Source of the DNA: Eggerthellaceae bacterium
GTDB taxonomy: Bacteria; Actinomycetota; Coriobacteriia; Coriobacteriales; Eggerthellaceae
Assembly: GCA_017459925.1 (NCBI GenBank)
Contig: JAFUCC010000039.1
Span: 1-48,943, forward strand
Direction of reading: 5' to 3'
Length of the DNA stretch: 48,943 nt
Shown: piece after piece, positions 17,337 to 25,396 of the stretch
Position numbering within the stretch: the stretch's first letter is position 1
Layout: each line of letters begins with the position of its first letter
Position numbers and translations under genes: made by a program
The notes under the pieces: model-generated
Database searches by the model: none
Seen by the model: only the letters and a program-made list of their open reading frames with translations
What the model was told of the DNA's origin: nothing

Positions 17337-20038
17337 TGCGCAAGCCCCCTCACTGCGTTGCTGTAGCGCGCCCCGTTGATTGCGTCGAGGTTCCCCGCAA
17401 TCGCCATCGCGATCTGCTTGCCGTCGAGCTGGATGACCGTCGTGCCGAAACCGGCGCGCACGAGAGCCCTGGCAACCTCTGCGCCGAGGCGTTCGTAGTC
17501 GATGCCCCCGCCCTGGCCGCCGAGCTGCCTGTTGATGCCCTGCGCGATCTCGTCGTAGACCTGCCTGTTGAGCGGAAGCGCGGCCTCGCGTCCCGCCTCG
17601 CCGATGCCGATGATCTGCGCGGTGTCGAAGATGCCGCCCTTGGCGTACCAGTCGATGGAAATGCTCGGCGCGTGACCCTTGCCACCGATGCCCCACGGCA
17701 ATTCGCCGCCGTTGATGTTGAAGTGCGGCAGCTTGATTTCGGGCAGCTTGAGGTTCGCGCCGGTGATGATGCCGCTGATGGTGCTGATAGCCGAATCGAC
17801 GATGCCCTTGGCCGTCTCGATGGGGTTTGTGATGGCGTTCTTGATGCCGTTCCAAATGCCCGTGACGGTGCCGAGCAAGCCGTTGAAAACGCCCGAAATG
17901 TTCGAGCTGATGCCGTTTATGATTCCGCCGATGGTGCTCTTTATGCCGTTCCAGACGCTTGATGCGACGCTCGAGACGGATTTCCAAATGCTAGACCAAA
18001 CCGAGTAGATGCCGCTGAGGACCGAGCTTATCGTGCTGCTGATCGCGTTGAAGATGTTGGCGGCCGTGTTGAAGATGCCCTGCAGGATGCTCTGGAAAAT
18101 CTGCGCTATGCCGTTCCAAACGCCCTGCCAATCGCCGCGAATCAGCGCGGTCACGGTCTTGATGACGCCCTGGATTACGCCCATGACGCTCTCCACGATG
18201 CCGCGCATGATGTTCCACACGTTCCTGAGGACGGTGCTTATCGTGTTCCACGTGGCATTCCAAAACGATTCAAGCACCGGCATGACCGTGTTGAATACGC
18301 CCTGAATGAACGCGAACGCGCCCTGCACGAGCGGCATCATGACGTTCCAGGCCGCTTGCAGCTTCGAGACAATGGCGTCCCATATCCCCGAGAAGTCCGC
18401 CTTGAACTGCTCGAAGCCCTCGGCAAGCGGCCCGATGACGTTCTGCATGACCCAATCGGCGATCGGCTGCACGGCGGCCATGACGGCCTCCCACACGCCT
18501 ATCCAGAACTCGCGGAATTCCTCGCAGTTGTTCCAAAGGTAGACGAACGCGGCCACGAGCGCCGTGATGGCGAGGATTACTATGCCGATTGGGTTGGCGT
18601 TGAGGACGGCGTTGAGCGCGGCCTGCAGGGCCGTCTGCGCCTTTGTCACGAGGCCCCAAGCCTTTGTCGCGATCTCCGCGCCGGTCACGCCCGTCTTGAA
18701 GGCGATGATGGCGGCGGTCAGCCCCGCGATGATCGTGCCGACCGTCGGGAGGTTATGGAGCACCCACTCTGCGGCCGGTATGACGTTGCTGTTGATGAAC
18801 GGTATGAGGTCGGAGAGCGCCTGCGTCCCCATCTGCGCGAGCTCGCGCAGGGCGGGGGAGATGCCGTCGTATATCGCGACCTGTACGCCCTCGAATGCCG
18901 AGTTGAGGCCGGCGAGGTCGCCTTCGAGGTTGTCGGTCATCGTGTCGTACTGCTTCGCGGCCTCGCCGATGCCGTCGGATGCGCCTGCCAGCGATTCGGC
19001 CCACTCGACCTGCTTCTCGGTGCCGGTCACGACCATCTTGTTGTAGGCGTCGAGGCCCTGGATTCCGAAGATGGTCTGCTTGTAGGCATTCGCCTCTTCC
19101 TCGGACATGCCGGCGAGCGCGCCGTTCAGCTCGTTCACGACCTCATTGAACTCGCGAGCCTTGCCGCTCTCGTCGTAGGCCGCCACGCCGAGCTCTTCGA
19201 GGGCTTTCTTCGCCTGGTCCGTCGGCGTGTACAGGTTCTTCATGGCGGCCGCGAGGGCCGTGCCCGCCGCCGAGCCGGTGACGCCCTGCTCTGCGAGCCG
19301 CAGCAGGGAGATGGTCATATTGTCTGCGCTTTGCCCATATGCTGCGGCCGTCGCTGCACCCGATGACATTGCATCGCCCAGCTGCGAGACGCTGGTGTTC
19401 GCGAGGGTGGCGCCCTTCGCCATGAGGTCGGCGTAGTAGCCGGATGTCTTCGTCTCGTCGTTAAAGCCCTTCATGGCGCCGCTGATGTAGCCTGCGGCGG
19501 ATGCCATGTCCATCGAGCCTGCGGCGGCTAGGTGCAGAACGTCCTCGACCATGGCGATGGATTCCTCGGCGCTGTAGCCCGACATCGCGAGGATGTTGAG
19601 GCCGTCCGCAGCTTCGGACGCGCTGAACACCGTGGCGGCGCCCATTTCCTGAGCCTTTTGGCGCAGCGCGTTGAACCTATCGCCTGCGCCGTCCACGTTA
19701 TTGGAAATGTCATCGGTGGTCATCCCGAGGGTGGCCGCCACCTGGCTCATGGAGCTCTCGAAGGACATGCCCGTCTGTACCGTCTGGACCGCCAGGTCCT
19801 TCATGGCCTGGGTCACCATCATGATGCCCTGGGATGCTAGGTTCGCGAGGATTCCCTTGAGGACCGTGAAGCCGTCACCCGATGACTTCGCGACTTGCTC
19901 GCCGTTCTTCAAGCCGTCCCACTTGAGGTTGCCGTCCGCGCGCTTTATCTCGTCGAGGGATGCCGTGACCTTCTTGGCGCCTGTGACTACGCCCTTCTCG
20001 TCGAGTTTCGCCTCTATGGTTACGCCGTTGGATGCCAT
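17333..20038 (-). CDS. Phage tail tape measure protein
   Basis: 901 residues; sets tail length and helps DNA entry. The N-terminal region (about 70-420) matches the TP901-type minor tail domain: 'SMSQVAATLGMTTDDI', 'AAGYISGAMKGFNDETKT', 'SQLGDAMSSGAATAAAYGQS'. The centre has hydrophobic helices (about 415-450 and 480-510). It is followed by a long series of Trp-containing repeats of the form 'W..I...V...W..I', usual for tape measures. GGGGGC precedes the ATG. It is translationally coupled to Dit. Confidence 0.95.
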   Translation of the reverse strand: MASNGVTIEAKLDEKGVVTGAKKVTASLDEIKRADGNLKWDGLKNGEQVAKSSGDGFTVLKGILANLASQGIMMVTQAMKDLAVQTVQTGMSFESSMSQVAATLGMTTDDISNNVDGAGDRFNALRQKAQEMGAATVFSASEAADGLNILAMSGYSAEESIAMVEDVLHLAAAGSMDMASAAGYISGAMKGFNDETKTSGYYADLMAKGATLANTSVSQLGDAMSSGAATAAAYGQSADNMTISLLRLAEQGVTGSAAGTALAAAMKNLYTPTDQAKKALEELGVAAYDESGKAREFNEVVNELNGALAGMSEEEANAYKQTIFGIQGLDAYNKMVVTGTEKQVEWAESLAGASDGIGEAAKQYDTMTDNLEGDLAGLNSAFEGVQVAIYDGISPALRELAQMGTQALSDLIPFINSNVIPAAEWVLHNLPTVGTIIAGLTAAIIAFKTGVTGAEIATKAWGLVTKAQTALQAALNAVLNANPIGIVILAITALVAAFVYLWNNCEEFREFWIGVWEAVMAAVQPIADWVMQNVIGPLAEGFEQFKADFSGIWDAIVSKLQAAWNVMMPLVQGAFAFIQGVFNTVMPVLESFWNATWNTISTVLRNVWNIMRGIVESVMGVIQGVIKTVTALIRGDWQGVWNGIAQIFQSILQGIFNTAANIFNAISSTISSVLSGIYSVWSSIWKSVSSVASSVWNGIKSTIGGIINGISSNISGVFNGLLGTVTGIWNGIKNAITNPIETAKGIVDSAISTISGIITGANLKLPEIKLPHFNINGGELPWGIGGKGHAPSISIDWYAKGGIFDTAQIIGIGEAGREAALPLNRQVYDEIAQGINRQLGGQGGGIDYERLGAEVARALVRAGFGTTVIQLDGKQIAMAIAGNLDAINGARYSNAVRGLAQ

Positions 20039-20041
20039 CTG

Positions 20042-20704
20042 CTACGCCCCCTTCGCGGCGCGCTTCATGGCCGTGAACATGTCACCCATGGCGTCGTTCT
20101 GCGCCTCGATCTTGTCGCGGCCCTGCCCGAGCGCGTAGTGCTGAGCCCTCGCGGCGAACGCCTCGCGCATCTCGCGGTTGTACTTCGTGGGCTTCGGCGG
20201 CTTCGCCGTGCGGTAGTAGATGGCCTGCTGGAATGGCGTCTCGTTCTCAGATTCGAGCAGAGAGCCGAGAAGCGAGCAGAGGTCCAAGTAGCTCATGGAC
20301 CTCGAAGCCTCGTCCCAAGAGAGCCCGTAGCATTGCAGCAGGGACGAGCGGATTCTGGCGGCGTCCTCGTTCCAGTCGAACACCGCATCCGCGTATTCGT
20401 CCGCATGTGCGCGGTCGGCGGTGATGTCGAGCCCGAACGCATCCCACACGATGCAGGCGAGAAGGTCGGCGTAGTCATCGCCGGCGATCTGCACCGCCTG
20501 CTCGGGCTTCTCGAAAAGCATGCGGACGAGCAGCGGCGCCTTTTGCTCGGGCGTCAACTGCTCGTCCCCGAATAGCTCTATGACCAGCAGCGCGTTGCGC
20601 GCGGAATCGCGGACGCCGATGACGTTGCCGCGCCACGTGTAATCGCTTACGAGCTTGCCGTTTACCTTCCTAGATTGCCGCGTTAAAGATGGGCTGCGCA
20701 TCAT
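20042..20704 (-). CDS. Phage Gp15-like tail assembly chaperone
   Basis: About 220 residues. It resembles the Gp15 family found just upstream of tape measures ('VIELFGDEQLTPEQKAPLLVRMLF', 'LSWDEASRSMSYLDLCSLLGSL', 'ETPFQQAIYYR'). GGAGG is 3 nt from ATG 20704 and 6 nt from ATG 20701, so 20701 may be the true start. It overlaps the end of the preceding gene by about 35 nt in a different frame. Tail chaperones are often made as a frameshifted pair, but a dedicated ribosome site argues for separate initiation. Confidence 0.75.
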   Translation of the reverse strand: MMRSPSLTRQSRKVNGKLVSDYTWRGNVIGVRDSARNALLVIELFGDEQLTPEQKAPLLVRMLFEKPEQAVQIAGDDYADLLACIVWDAFGLDITADRAHADEYADAVFDWNEDAARIRSSLLQCYGLSWDEASRSMSYLDLCSLLGSLLESENETPFQQAIYYRTAKPPKPTKYNREMREAFAARAQHYALGQGRDKIEAQNDAMGDMFTAMKRAAKGA

Positions 20705-21128
20705 CTGCCTCCGCAAGGTAATGCGCTGCCTTTTCCGCCTCGATGACGCCCCGGTGCTCGTTTACCGTGTCGACGATCGCGTAGAGCACGCGAACCATGA
20801 CGATGTTGCATGCGGATTTGCTGATCTTGCGGCCGGCGCCGCAGGCTTTCACGATCTCGTCGTAAGCCTCCTGGCCGATGCCGCACACGATTGCCGGCTC
20901 GAGGATTTCTGCGGCTTTCTTGTTGGCTTTGCGCAGGAGGTCGACGTTGCGCTCCTTCTCGGCCTGCCTTTGCCACCCGGAAACCTCGTCCATTTCCTTG
21001 CTCGCCTTTTCGCAGACCTCGGTGAGGTTCATGAGGTTGTCGGCGGTCACGTCGATGGCGGTGTTGACCGTCACCTCCCCGATTTCGACGGTTAGCGGCT
21101 CGTATAGTGCTTTCAGCTTGAGTTCCAT
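20670..21128 (-). CDS. Tail assembly chaperone (first of the pair)
   Basis: 152 residues, with AAGAGGAAA before the ATG. A short beta N terminus ('MELKLKALYEPLTVEIGEVTVNTAIDVTADN') is followed by an all-helical body. Size and position between the major tail protein and tape measure match gpG-like chaperones that coat the tape measure during tail assembly. Assignment rests mainly on synteny. Confidence 0.65.
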   Translation of the reverse strand: MELKLKALYEPLTVEIGEVTVNTAIDVTADNLMNLTEVCEKASKEMDEVSGWQRQAEKERNVDLLRKANKKAAEILEPAIVCGIGQEAYDEIVKACGAGRKISKSACNIVMVRVLYAIVDTVNEHRGVIEAEKAAHYLAEADDAQPIFNAAI

Positions 21129-21152
21129 CGTTTTCCTCTTTTCCCGCGCTTA

Positions 21153-21190
21153 GAAAAGAACGGCCGGGGCGCAGCGCGTTCGCCCCGGCC
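21153..21190 (-). terminator. Terminator after the major tail protein
   Basis: On the - strand GGCCGGGGCG (21190-21181) pairs with CGCCCCGGCC (21171-21162), followed by GTTCTTTTC. It lies between the major tail protein stop and the chaperone start. It would lower downstream expression relative to the abundant tail tube protein. Confidence 0.8.
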
Positions 21191-21219
21191 TTGATGGCAT
21201 GTTCTTTCACGTGTCGCTT

Positions 21220-21933
21220 CTACGATGCGGTCACCGTCACGTCGACGGTCACGCGCACGGACGGCTTTGCCGCGCACTTGATGGCGAGGCGGGTGGTGCC
21301 GGCCTTGACGCCCTCCACGGTGCCGTCTGCCGTCACGCGCGCGATGCTCGTGTCCTCGATCGCGTACAGGCACCAATCCGAAGCGGTTGCCGGCGTAACG
21401 GTCGGCTTGACGCTCTCGGTGCTGCCGACCACGACGCTCACGGCATCGGCCGCGACCGTGGCAGGCAGGTGCGTGCCCTTGGCTTCGCTGACGAGCTGCG
21501 GCGTATCGTTGCGCGCGAACGTGCAGGAGATTGCCTGCTTGTCGGAAGCCGCGCCGTTCGGTCCGCTCACGACGATATCCTTGACCGTGATCTCGTCCTG
21601 GATGACCTCGCCGGTCGGCGAGACGATGCGGCGCTGCGTCCTGCGCTCGCTGCCGAAGCATTCCTCGATGGACGCGAGCCAATCCTGGAACGGGTCACCA
21701 ATGAGGCGGTTGCCGCTGACCGACGTGCTCGCGGTGACGCCCGTGACGGTCGTTTCGGTGTTGCCGCCCGTGGAGTAATCCTCGTTCTCGTCGGTTTTCT
21801 CCGAGCGGTCGTTGGTCAGGTCGGTGATGCCCGGGCCGACCCACGCCCAGGTGGGCGTGTTTTCCTCGGGCGTGATGTTCACGAGGGTCACGTACATGTA
21901 ATTGAGCGCGAACCCGATATCTACGTTAGCCAT
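21220..21933 (-). CDS. Major tail protein with C-terminal Ig-like (Big_2) domain
   Basis: 237 residues from ATG 21933. The N-terminal part (about 1-155, 'MANVDIGFALNYMYVTLVNIT', 'GDPFQDWLASIEECFGSERRTQRRIV') fits the tail tube subunit of this phage group. The C-terminal 80 residues ('VSVVVGSTESVKPTVTPATASDWC', 'ARVTADGTVEGVKAGTTRLAIKC') are a Big_2-type Ig fold, common as decoration on tail tubes that touches surface polysaccharides. It overlaps the preceding stop (TAATG). Confidence 0.82.
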   Translation of the reverse strand: MANVDIGFALNYMYVTLVNITPEENTPTWAWVGPGITDLTNDRSEKTDENEDYSTGGNTETTVTGVTASTSVSGNRLIGDPFQDWLASIEECFGSERRTQRRIVSPTGEVIQDEITVKDIVVSGPNGAASDKQAISCTFARNDTPQLVSEAKGTHLPATVAADAVSVVVGSTESVKPTVTPATASDWCLYAIEDTSIARVTADGTVEGVKAGTTRLAIKCAAKPSVRVTVDVTVTAS

Positions 21934-22319
21934 TAGAAGAATTCCTTTCTCGTGTCGATGTATACGTCGAAGCCCCACAGGAACCGCCCCGATTCGTCCC
22001 ATGGGAGCGGCCGTGGCGGCGTGGTGTCAACGCTGTCGAGGTCGTAGCTCCCGTCCTCCGAATCGAGCGGGGTGGTCTTGAAGATGCGCTCCGCGAGCTG
22101 CGCCGTGTTCATGGCGTCGTACTCGCTCACGCGCTTCACCAGAACGGTGACGCGCAGCGGCGTGCTTTCCGTCCCGTCGAAGTATGTGACCTTGCGGTCT
22201 GGTATCCCAAAGGCGAGCACGACGCACTCGGGGTTCGTCCTGCCGTCCGGCATGGTCAGGAACACGTCGGAGATTCCCGCGTCTCCCAGCCGTTTGCCCA
22301 TCACTTCAAGCAAGTCCAT
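21933..22319 (-). CDS. Minor capsid / tail-terminator-like protein
   Basis: 128 residues from ATG 22319, with GGGGG upstream. 'MDLLEVMGKRLGDAG', 'FGIPDRKVTYFDGTESTPLRVTVLVKR' and 'GRFLWGFDVYIDTRKEFF' resemble the Minor_capsid_3/tail terminator proteins that occur directly before the major tail gene. These cap the tail and join it to the head. Adjacent genes overlap by a few bases on both sides. Confidence 0.65.
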   Translation of the reverse strand: MDLLEVMGKRLGDAGISDVFLTMPDGRTNPECVVLAFGIPDRKVTYFDGTESTPLRVTVLVKRVSEYDAMNTAQLAERIFKTTPLDSEDGSYDLDSVDTTPPRPLPWDESGRFLWGFDVYIDTRKEFF

Positions 22320-22648
22320 CAGTAACCCCCATACAGCGCCTCGGCGTACTTCGTGAGGTTGCCGCCCTCGGCGCGCCAACATTCCTCGTCCCAGTGGTCG
22401 GTGGTGCCGCTCGTGGTGTGGTGCATCGGGACGTTGTACTGCTTGGCGGCGTAGGGCGTGCTCCAGATCAGCAGGCCCTGGTCGTACTTCGAGTTCATCG
22501 GCTCCGACGCCCTCAGAGTGTTCTCCTCAAGCGGCACGAACTTGCGCATGACGAACGCGGCGCGCATGGCGTACTCGGTCTGGCGCCGCTTCACTTCGCC
22601 CGGGCTCAGCATGCGATCGAGCCCCGTGAGGCTGATGGTTACGCTCAT
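22319..22648 (-). CDS. Minor capsid protein (Minor_capsid_2-like, head-tail joining)
   Basis: 109 residues. ATG 22648 is preceded by GGGAGGTGA. 'EVKRRQTEYAMRAAFVMRKFVPLEENTLRASEP', 'LLIWSTPYAAKQYNVPMHHTTSGTTDHWDEECW' match the layout of small minor capsid proteins ('W..PYA...Y') in Gram-positive siphoviruses. It overlaps both neighbours by a few nt. Confidence 0.7.
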   Translation of the reverse strand: MSVTISLTGLDRMLSPGEVKRRQTEYAMRAAFVMRKFVPLEENTLRASEPMNSKYDQGLLIWSTPYAAKQYNVPMHHTTSGTTDHWDEECWRAEGGNLTKYAEALYGGY

Positions 22649-22977
22649 ACCAGCGTCACCTCCCAATGGTGCAGGTTCGCCGCGCTCGGCACGGGGATGC
22701 ACTCGTGCACCGTTGCCTCGGACACCTCGCCGTCCACGCTCACGAGGGCGCCTGCCGGTATCTCGAAAGCGCCCTCGCTAACGTTGGGGTCGATGAACAG
22801 CACGCCCTTCACGGGCGCCTGCAGCTGGTAGGCCGTCGCTTTGATCGACGCGGCGCCCTGGAAGCACACGCGGCCGATGGTGACGGGCTCGGCGTATTCG
22901 CCGCCGTACACGCCCGACTTGGCGGGGACGCGGACCGTGGCGGTCGAAGTCAGCAGCCATTTCGGAAGCGGAATCAT
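22645..22977 (-). CDS. Minor capsid protein (Minor_capsid_1-like head completion)
   Basis: 110 residues from ATG 22977, with AGGGG upstream. Mostly beta: 'LPKWLLTSTATVRVPAKSGVYGGEYAEPVTIGRVCFQG', 'VLFIDPNVSEGAFEIPAGALVSVDG'. It corresponds by order and style to the Minor_capsid_1/head-closure protein. Confidence 0.7.
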   Translation of the reverse strand: MIPLPKWLLTSTATVRVPAKSGVYGGEYAEPVTIGRVCFQGAASIKATAYQLQAPVKGVLFIDPNVSEGAFEIPAGALVSVDGEVSEATVHECIPVPSAANLHHWEVTLV

Positions 22978-23342
22978 TGCAACCCCTGGTACAGCAGCGT
23001 CGAGCCGGTGAGCTCGCGAGTGATGGCGCGCTCCATGTCCGCATCGTAGGGCGAAACGCTGCCGCCGTCCCCGGATGACAGGGAAGCGGAAAACCTGCCC
23101 AGCGTCACGGACGCGAGACGTTCGCCGATGCCGCCGCTTGCGCCGTACTGCTGGTCGACGGCGATGGCGGCGCATACGGCGCGCTCGTAGGCTTCGAGGC
23201 TTTCATCGTCTTGCGGTTCGTTGAAGCCGATGACCTCGCGCACCGCAGCCACGGCCGCCGGACAGGACGCGTCGAACGCGCCCTGGTCCAGCTTGCCGCC
23301 CAGCTCCTGGTATCGCGAGTATGTTACGGATGGCAGCGCCAT
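22974..23342 (-). CDS. Head-tail connector (adaptor-like) protein
   Basis: 122 residues, helical and acidic ('YSRYQELGGKLDQGAFDASCPAAVAAVREVIGF', 'LEAYERAVCAAIAVDQQYG'). It occupies the position of the gp6/gp15-like adaptor that docks onto the portal. GAGGGCGA precedes the ATG. It ends in a 4-nt overlap with the next gene. Confidence 0.65.
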   Translation of the reverse strand: MALPSVTYSRYQELGGKLDQGAFDASCPAAVAAVREVIGFNEPQDDESLEAYERAVCAAIAVDQQYGASGGIGERLASVTLGRFSASLSSGDGGSVSPYDADMERAITRELTGSTLLYQGLQ

Positions 23343-23561
23343 CTACTCGCCCTCTGCCTCTTCGGCCTGCTCGGCGGACTTCGCCTCCGCGAGCATCGCG
23401 GCCAGCTTGTCGTTCGTGGTCGCGGGGTCGGCTTCGACCCCGAGCACGGCCAGCTCCTTCAAGAGCTCGGCCTTGGTCGGGCGCCCGCCGCCCTTCGGCT
23501 TGTCTGCCTGCTCGGCGGACTTCGCCGACTTGCCGTTCACCAGGTATCCAACTGTGCGCAT
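23343..23561 (-). CDS. Small HeH/SAP-like motif protein
   Basis: 72 residues from ATG 23561, with AAGGGGG upstream. The segment 'GRPTKAELLKELAVLGVEADPATTNDKLAAMLAEA' has the helix-extended loop-helix pattern of HeH/SAP/Rho-N domains. These often follow the capsid gene in phages and may touch DNA. The C terminus is acidic. Confidence 0.6.
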   Translation of the reverse strand: MRTVGYLVNGKSAKSAEQADKPKGGGRPTKAELLKELAVLGVEADPATTNDKLAAMLAEAKSAEQAEEAEGE

Positions 23562-23571
23562 GTCGTCCCCC

Positions 23572-24468
23572 TTAGGCCGTGGCAAGGTGCGCGTAGATGA
23601 GCGCCTTGCGGTTCTCGTACACCAGCAGGTCATGGAACAGGCGATACTGCCATTTGTGGGCGTCATCGTCCTGGTTCACGTCCGGCGCGAAGTAGCGCAG
23701 CTTCTCGTGCTTCGTGATCGCGGCGCACGCCTTGGGCGAGAGCACCATGAAGTTGATGCCGACGCCCTCGCTGCTCTTCTTGTAGCCGCCGGCTGTTTCG
23801 CCCTCGGACTTGCCGTCCAGCAGGTCGATGGCGGAGAAGAAGCGCGCGGTCGGAACGATGCGGATGCGCATATCGTCGAACGTGTCGAAGTTGCCGTTCG
23901 GCGCCTCGCCCTGGCCCATGCGGTACGGCTGCGCCTGACGCAGCAGGGTTTTCATGTGCGAGGTCATGTACAGCACGCAGCCTGAAAGTTCCTCGCCGGC
24001 GTCCTGCATGGCTTCCTCGGCCAACAGCACGGCGCTCTCGACGGCCGCGCCCGTGGTGAGGGCTGCGCTCTCGGTGTTGCCTGCGTTCTCGGCAAGGCGC
24101 GCGAAACGGATGGCGTCAACCTCCGGCACCACCTTGGTGCGCGCGAACTCGCCCATGACGTTGGCGGACACGAGCAGCTCGCGCTCCTCGTCATCGAGCA
24201 CGTCGATGGAGAACTCGCGGTCGCGCTCGAACTCGAGCTCCTTTTCCTCCCAGTCGAGGGTCACGCCGCCGGCAACGAAGCCGCCGCCGCGCTCGTGGTC
24301 GGCAAGGCCGTCCATCGCGATCTTCGCAATCTTGACCGTGCCCTTGCCGGTGAACTCGCCCAGAAGGTCCTGGTTCATGTTGAGGTCGGCCGTGCAGGTT
24401 TCCTGCATGACGATGGTGTCGAGGCGCTTTGTGAACGCCGCCACCTTGCTGCCCAGATTGTTAGCCAT
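23572..24468 (-). CDS. Major capsid protein
   Basis: 298 residues, with AAAGGAG before the ATG. Its position after the scaffold gene and 'VAAFTKRLDTIVMQETCTADLNMN', 'GLADHERGGGFVAGGVTLDWEEKELEFERDREFSIDVLDDEE', 'PEVDAIRFARLAENAG' fit a HK97-fold coat protein of the type found in Gram-positive phages with separate scaffold. Confidence 0.85.
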   Translation of the reverse strand: MANNLGSKVAAFTKRLDTIVMQETCTADLNMNQDLLGEFTGKGTVKIAKIAMDGLADHERGGGFVAGGVTLDWEEKELEFERDREFSIDVLDDEERELLVSANVMGEFARTKVVPEVDAIRFARLAENAGNTESAALTTGAAVESAVLLAEEAMQDAGEELSGCVLYMTSHMKTLLRQAQPYRMGQGEAPNGNFDTFDDMRIRIVPTARFFSAIDLLDGKSEGETAGGYKKSSEGVGINFMVLSPKACAAITKHEKLRYFAPDVNQDDDAHKWQYRLFHDLLVYENRKALIYAHLATA

Positions 24469-24481
24469 TTCCGGCTCCTTT

Positions 24482-24979
24482 CTACTTTATGCCGAACGCG
24501 CGATCGAGCTTCTCGTCCTCGTCATCGCTCGGCTTTCCCTTGGGATGGCCCCCGGTGCTTTTCGACTTGTCGGATGACGTGAACAGGTAGGGCGCCGCCT
24601 CTTTCAGCTTCGCGATGTCTCCGTCGTGATCGTCGAGGCATGCCATGGCGGCCTTGATGTTGTGGCATCCAGCCGCCTCAAGCTCGGCCGTTACCTTGTC
24701 GGTCTTGGCTTTCGCTTCCATTTCGTCGAGCCGCTTTTCCAGCGCCGCAACGCTGTCCTCCTTGCCCTTGAGCTTGTTGTTCTCGGCTTCGAGGTCATCG
24801 ATGCGCTTTTGCAGCTTGCCCATTTCCCGCTCGTGCTTGTAGCGGTTGACGGTATCGCCTTTAGGCGGTTCCTTGGGCTCGGGCTCTTTCGGCTCGGGGT
24901 CGTTTACCTCGGGCTCCTTCGGCTCGGGTTCCTTGGGCTCGGGCTCTTTCGGCTCGATGGTGTCTTTTTCGTCTGCCAT
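24482..24979 (-). CDS. Phage scaffolding protein (GP20-like)
   Basis: 165 residues. ATG 24979 is preceded by GGAAGGACGGA. An N-terminal low-complexity region (about 8-40) has repeated EPKEP units. A coiled coil follows ('GKLQKRIDDLEAENNKLKGKEDSVAALEKRLDEMEAKAK'), then a charged C terminus. This is typical of the scaffold that templates capsid assembly and is then lost. The repeats are DNA-level tandem copies of an 18-nt-like unit and may vary in number. Confidence 0.82.
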   Translation of the reverse strand: MADEKDTIEPKEPEPKEPEPKEPEVNDPEPKEPEPKEPPKGDTVNRYKHEREMGKLQKRIDDLEAENNKLKGKEDSVAALEKRLDEMEAKAKTDKVTAELEAAGCHNIKAAMACLDDHDGDIAKLKEAAPYLFTSSDKSKSTGGHPKGKPSDDEDEKLDRAFGIK

Positions 24980-25117
24980 GTTCCGTCCTTCCGTCCGGCG
25001 TTTGTTTCCCGCGCTTCTCTGCGCGATTCGGTCGCGGGGTTTCCGCCCCCGCAGGCGATGTGCAGCAGTTGCCGCCGCTGCTCGCGATGTGGGAAGTATC
25101 GGGGAGGTGTCGCTCGG

Positions 25118-25147
25118 CAAAAGAAAAGCCGCCCTGTCGGGCGGCTC
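25118..25147 (-). terminator. Terminator upstream of the scaffold/capsid genes
   Basis: On the - strand AGCCGCCC-GACA-GGGCGGCT is followed by TTTCTTTTGC. It lies in a 192-nt intergenic stretch (24980-25171) with no gene, which may also hold a promoter for the capsid operon. Confidence 0.82.
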
Positions 25148-25171
25148 GCGGTTCCGAAACGTGACCTGGAT

Positions 25172-25396
25172 TTAGGCGCTCAGCGGCCTCACGGCTTCGA
25201 TTTCGGCGGTTGGGATTATCACGTGACCGCCTTGCAGGTCCCGCCCGTCGAGCGGGTTGAACAGCATGGCCTCGGGGATTTCCTCGGCGGCTTCGAGCTG
25301 CCAATCCCAATAGACGCCGTCGAAGGTCTTGCCATCGGCGAGCTTGACCCTCACGGGCTCGTCTAGGTATTGCTCCATGTCTTTCTCGGTGATCAT
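25172..25396 (-). CDS. Small conserved phage protein (Sm/beta-barrel-like)
   Basis: 74 residues from ATG 25396, with AAAGGAG upstream. 'EPVRVKLADGKTFDGVYWDWQLEAAEEIPEAMLFNPLDG', 'GHVIIPTAEIEAVRPL' suggests a small SH3/Sm-like barrel. It overlaps the minor head gene stop (ATGA). Function unknown. Confidence 0.65.
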   Translation of the reverse strand: MITEKDMEQYLDEPVRVKLADGKTFDGVYWDWQLEAAEEIPEAMLFNPLDGRDLQGGHVIIPTAEIEAVRPLSA

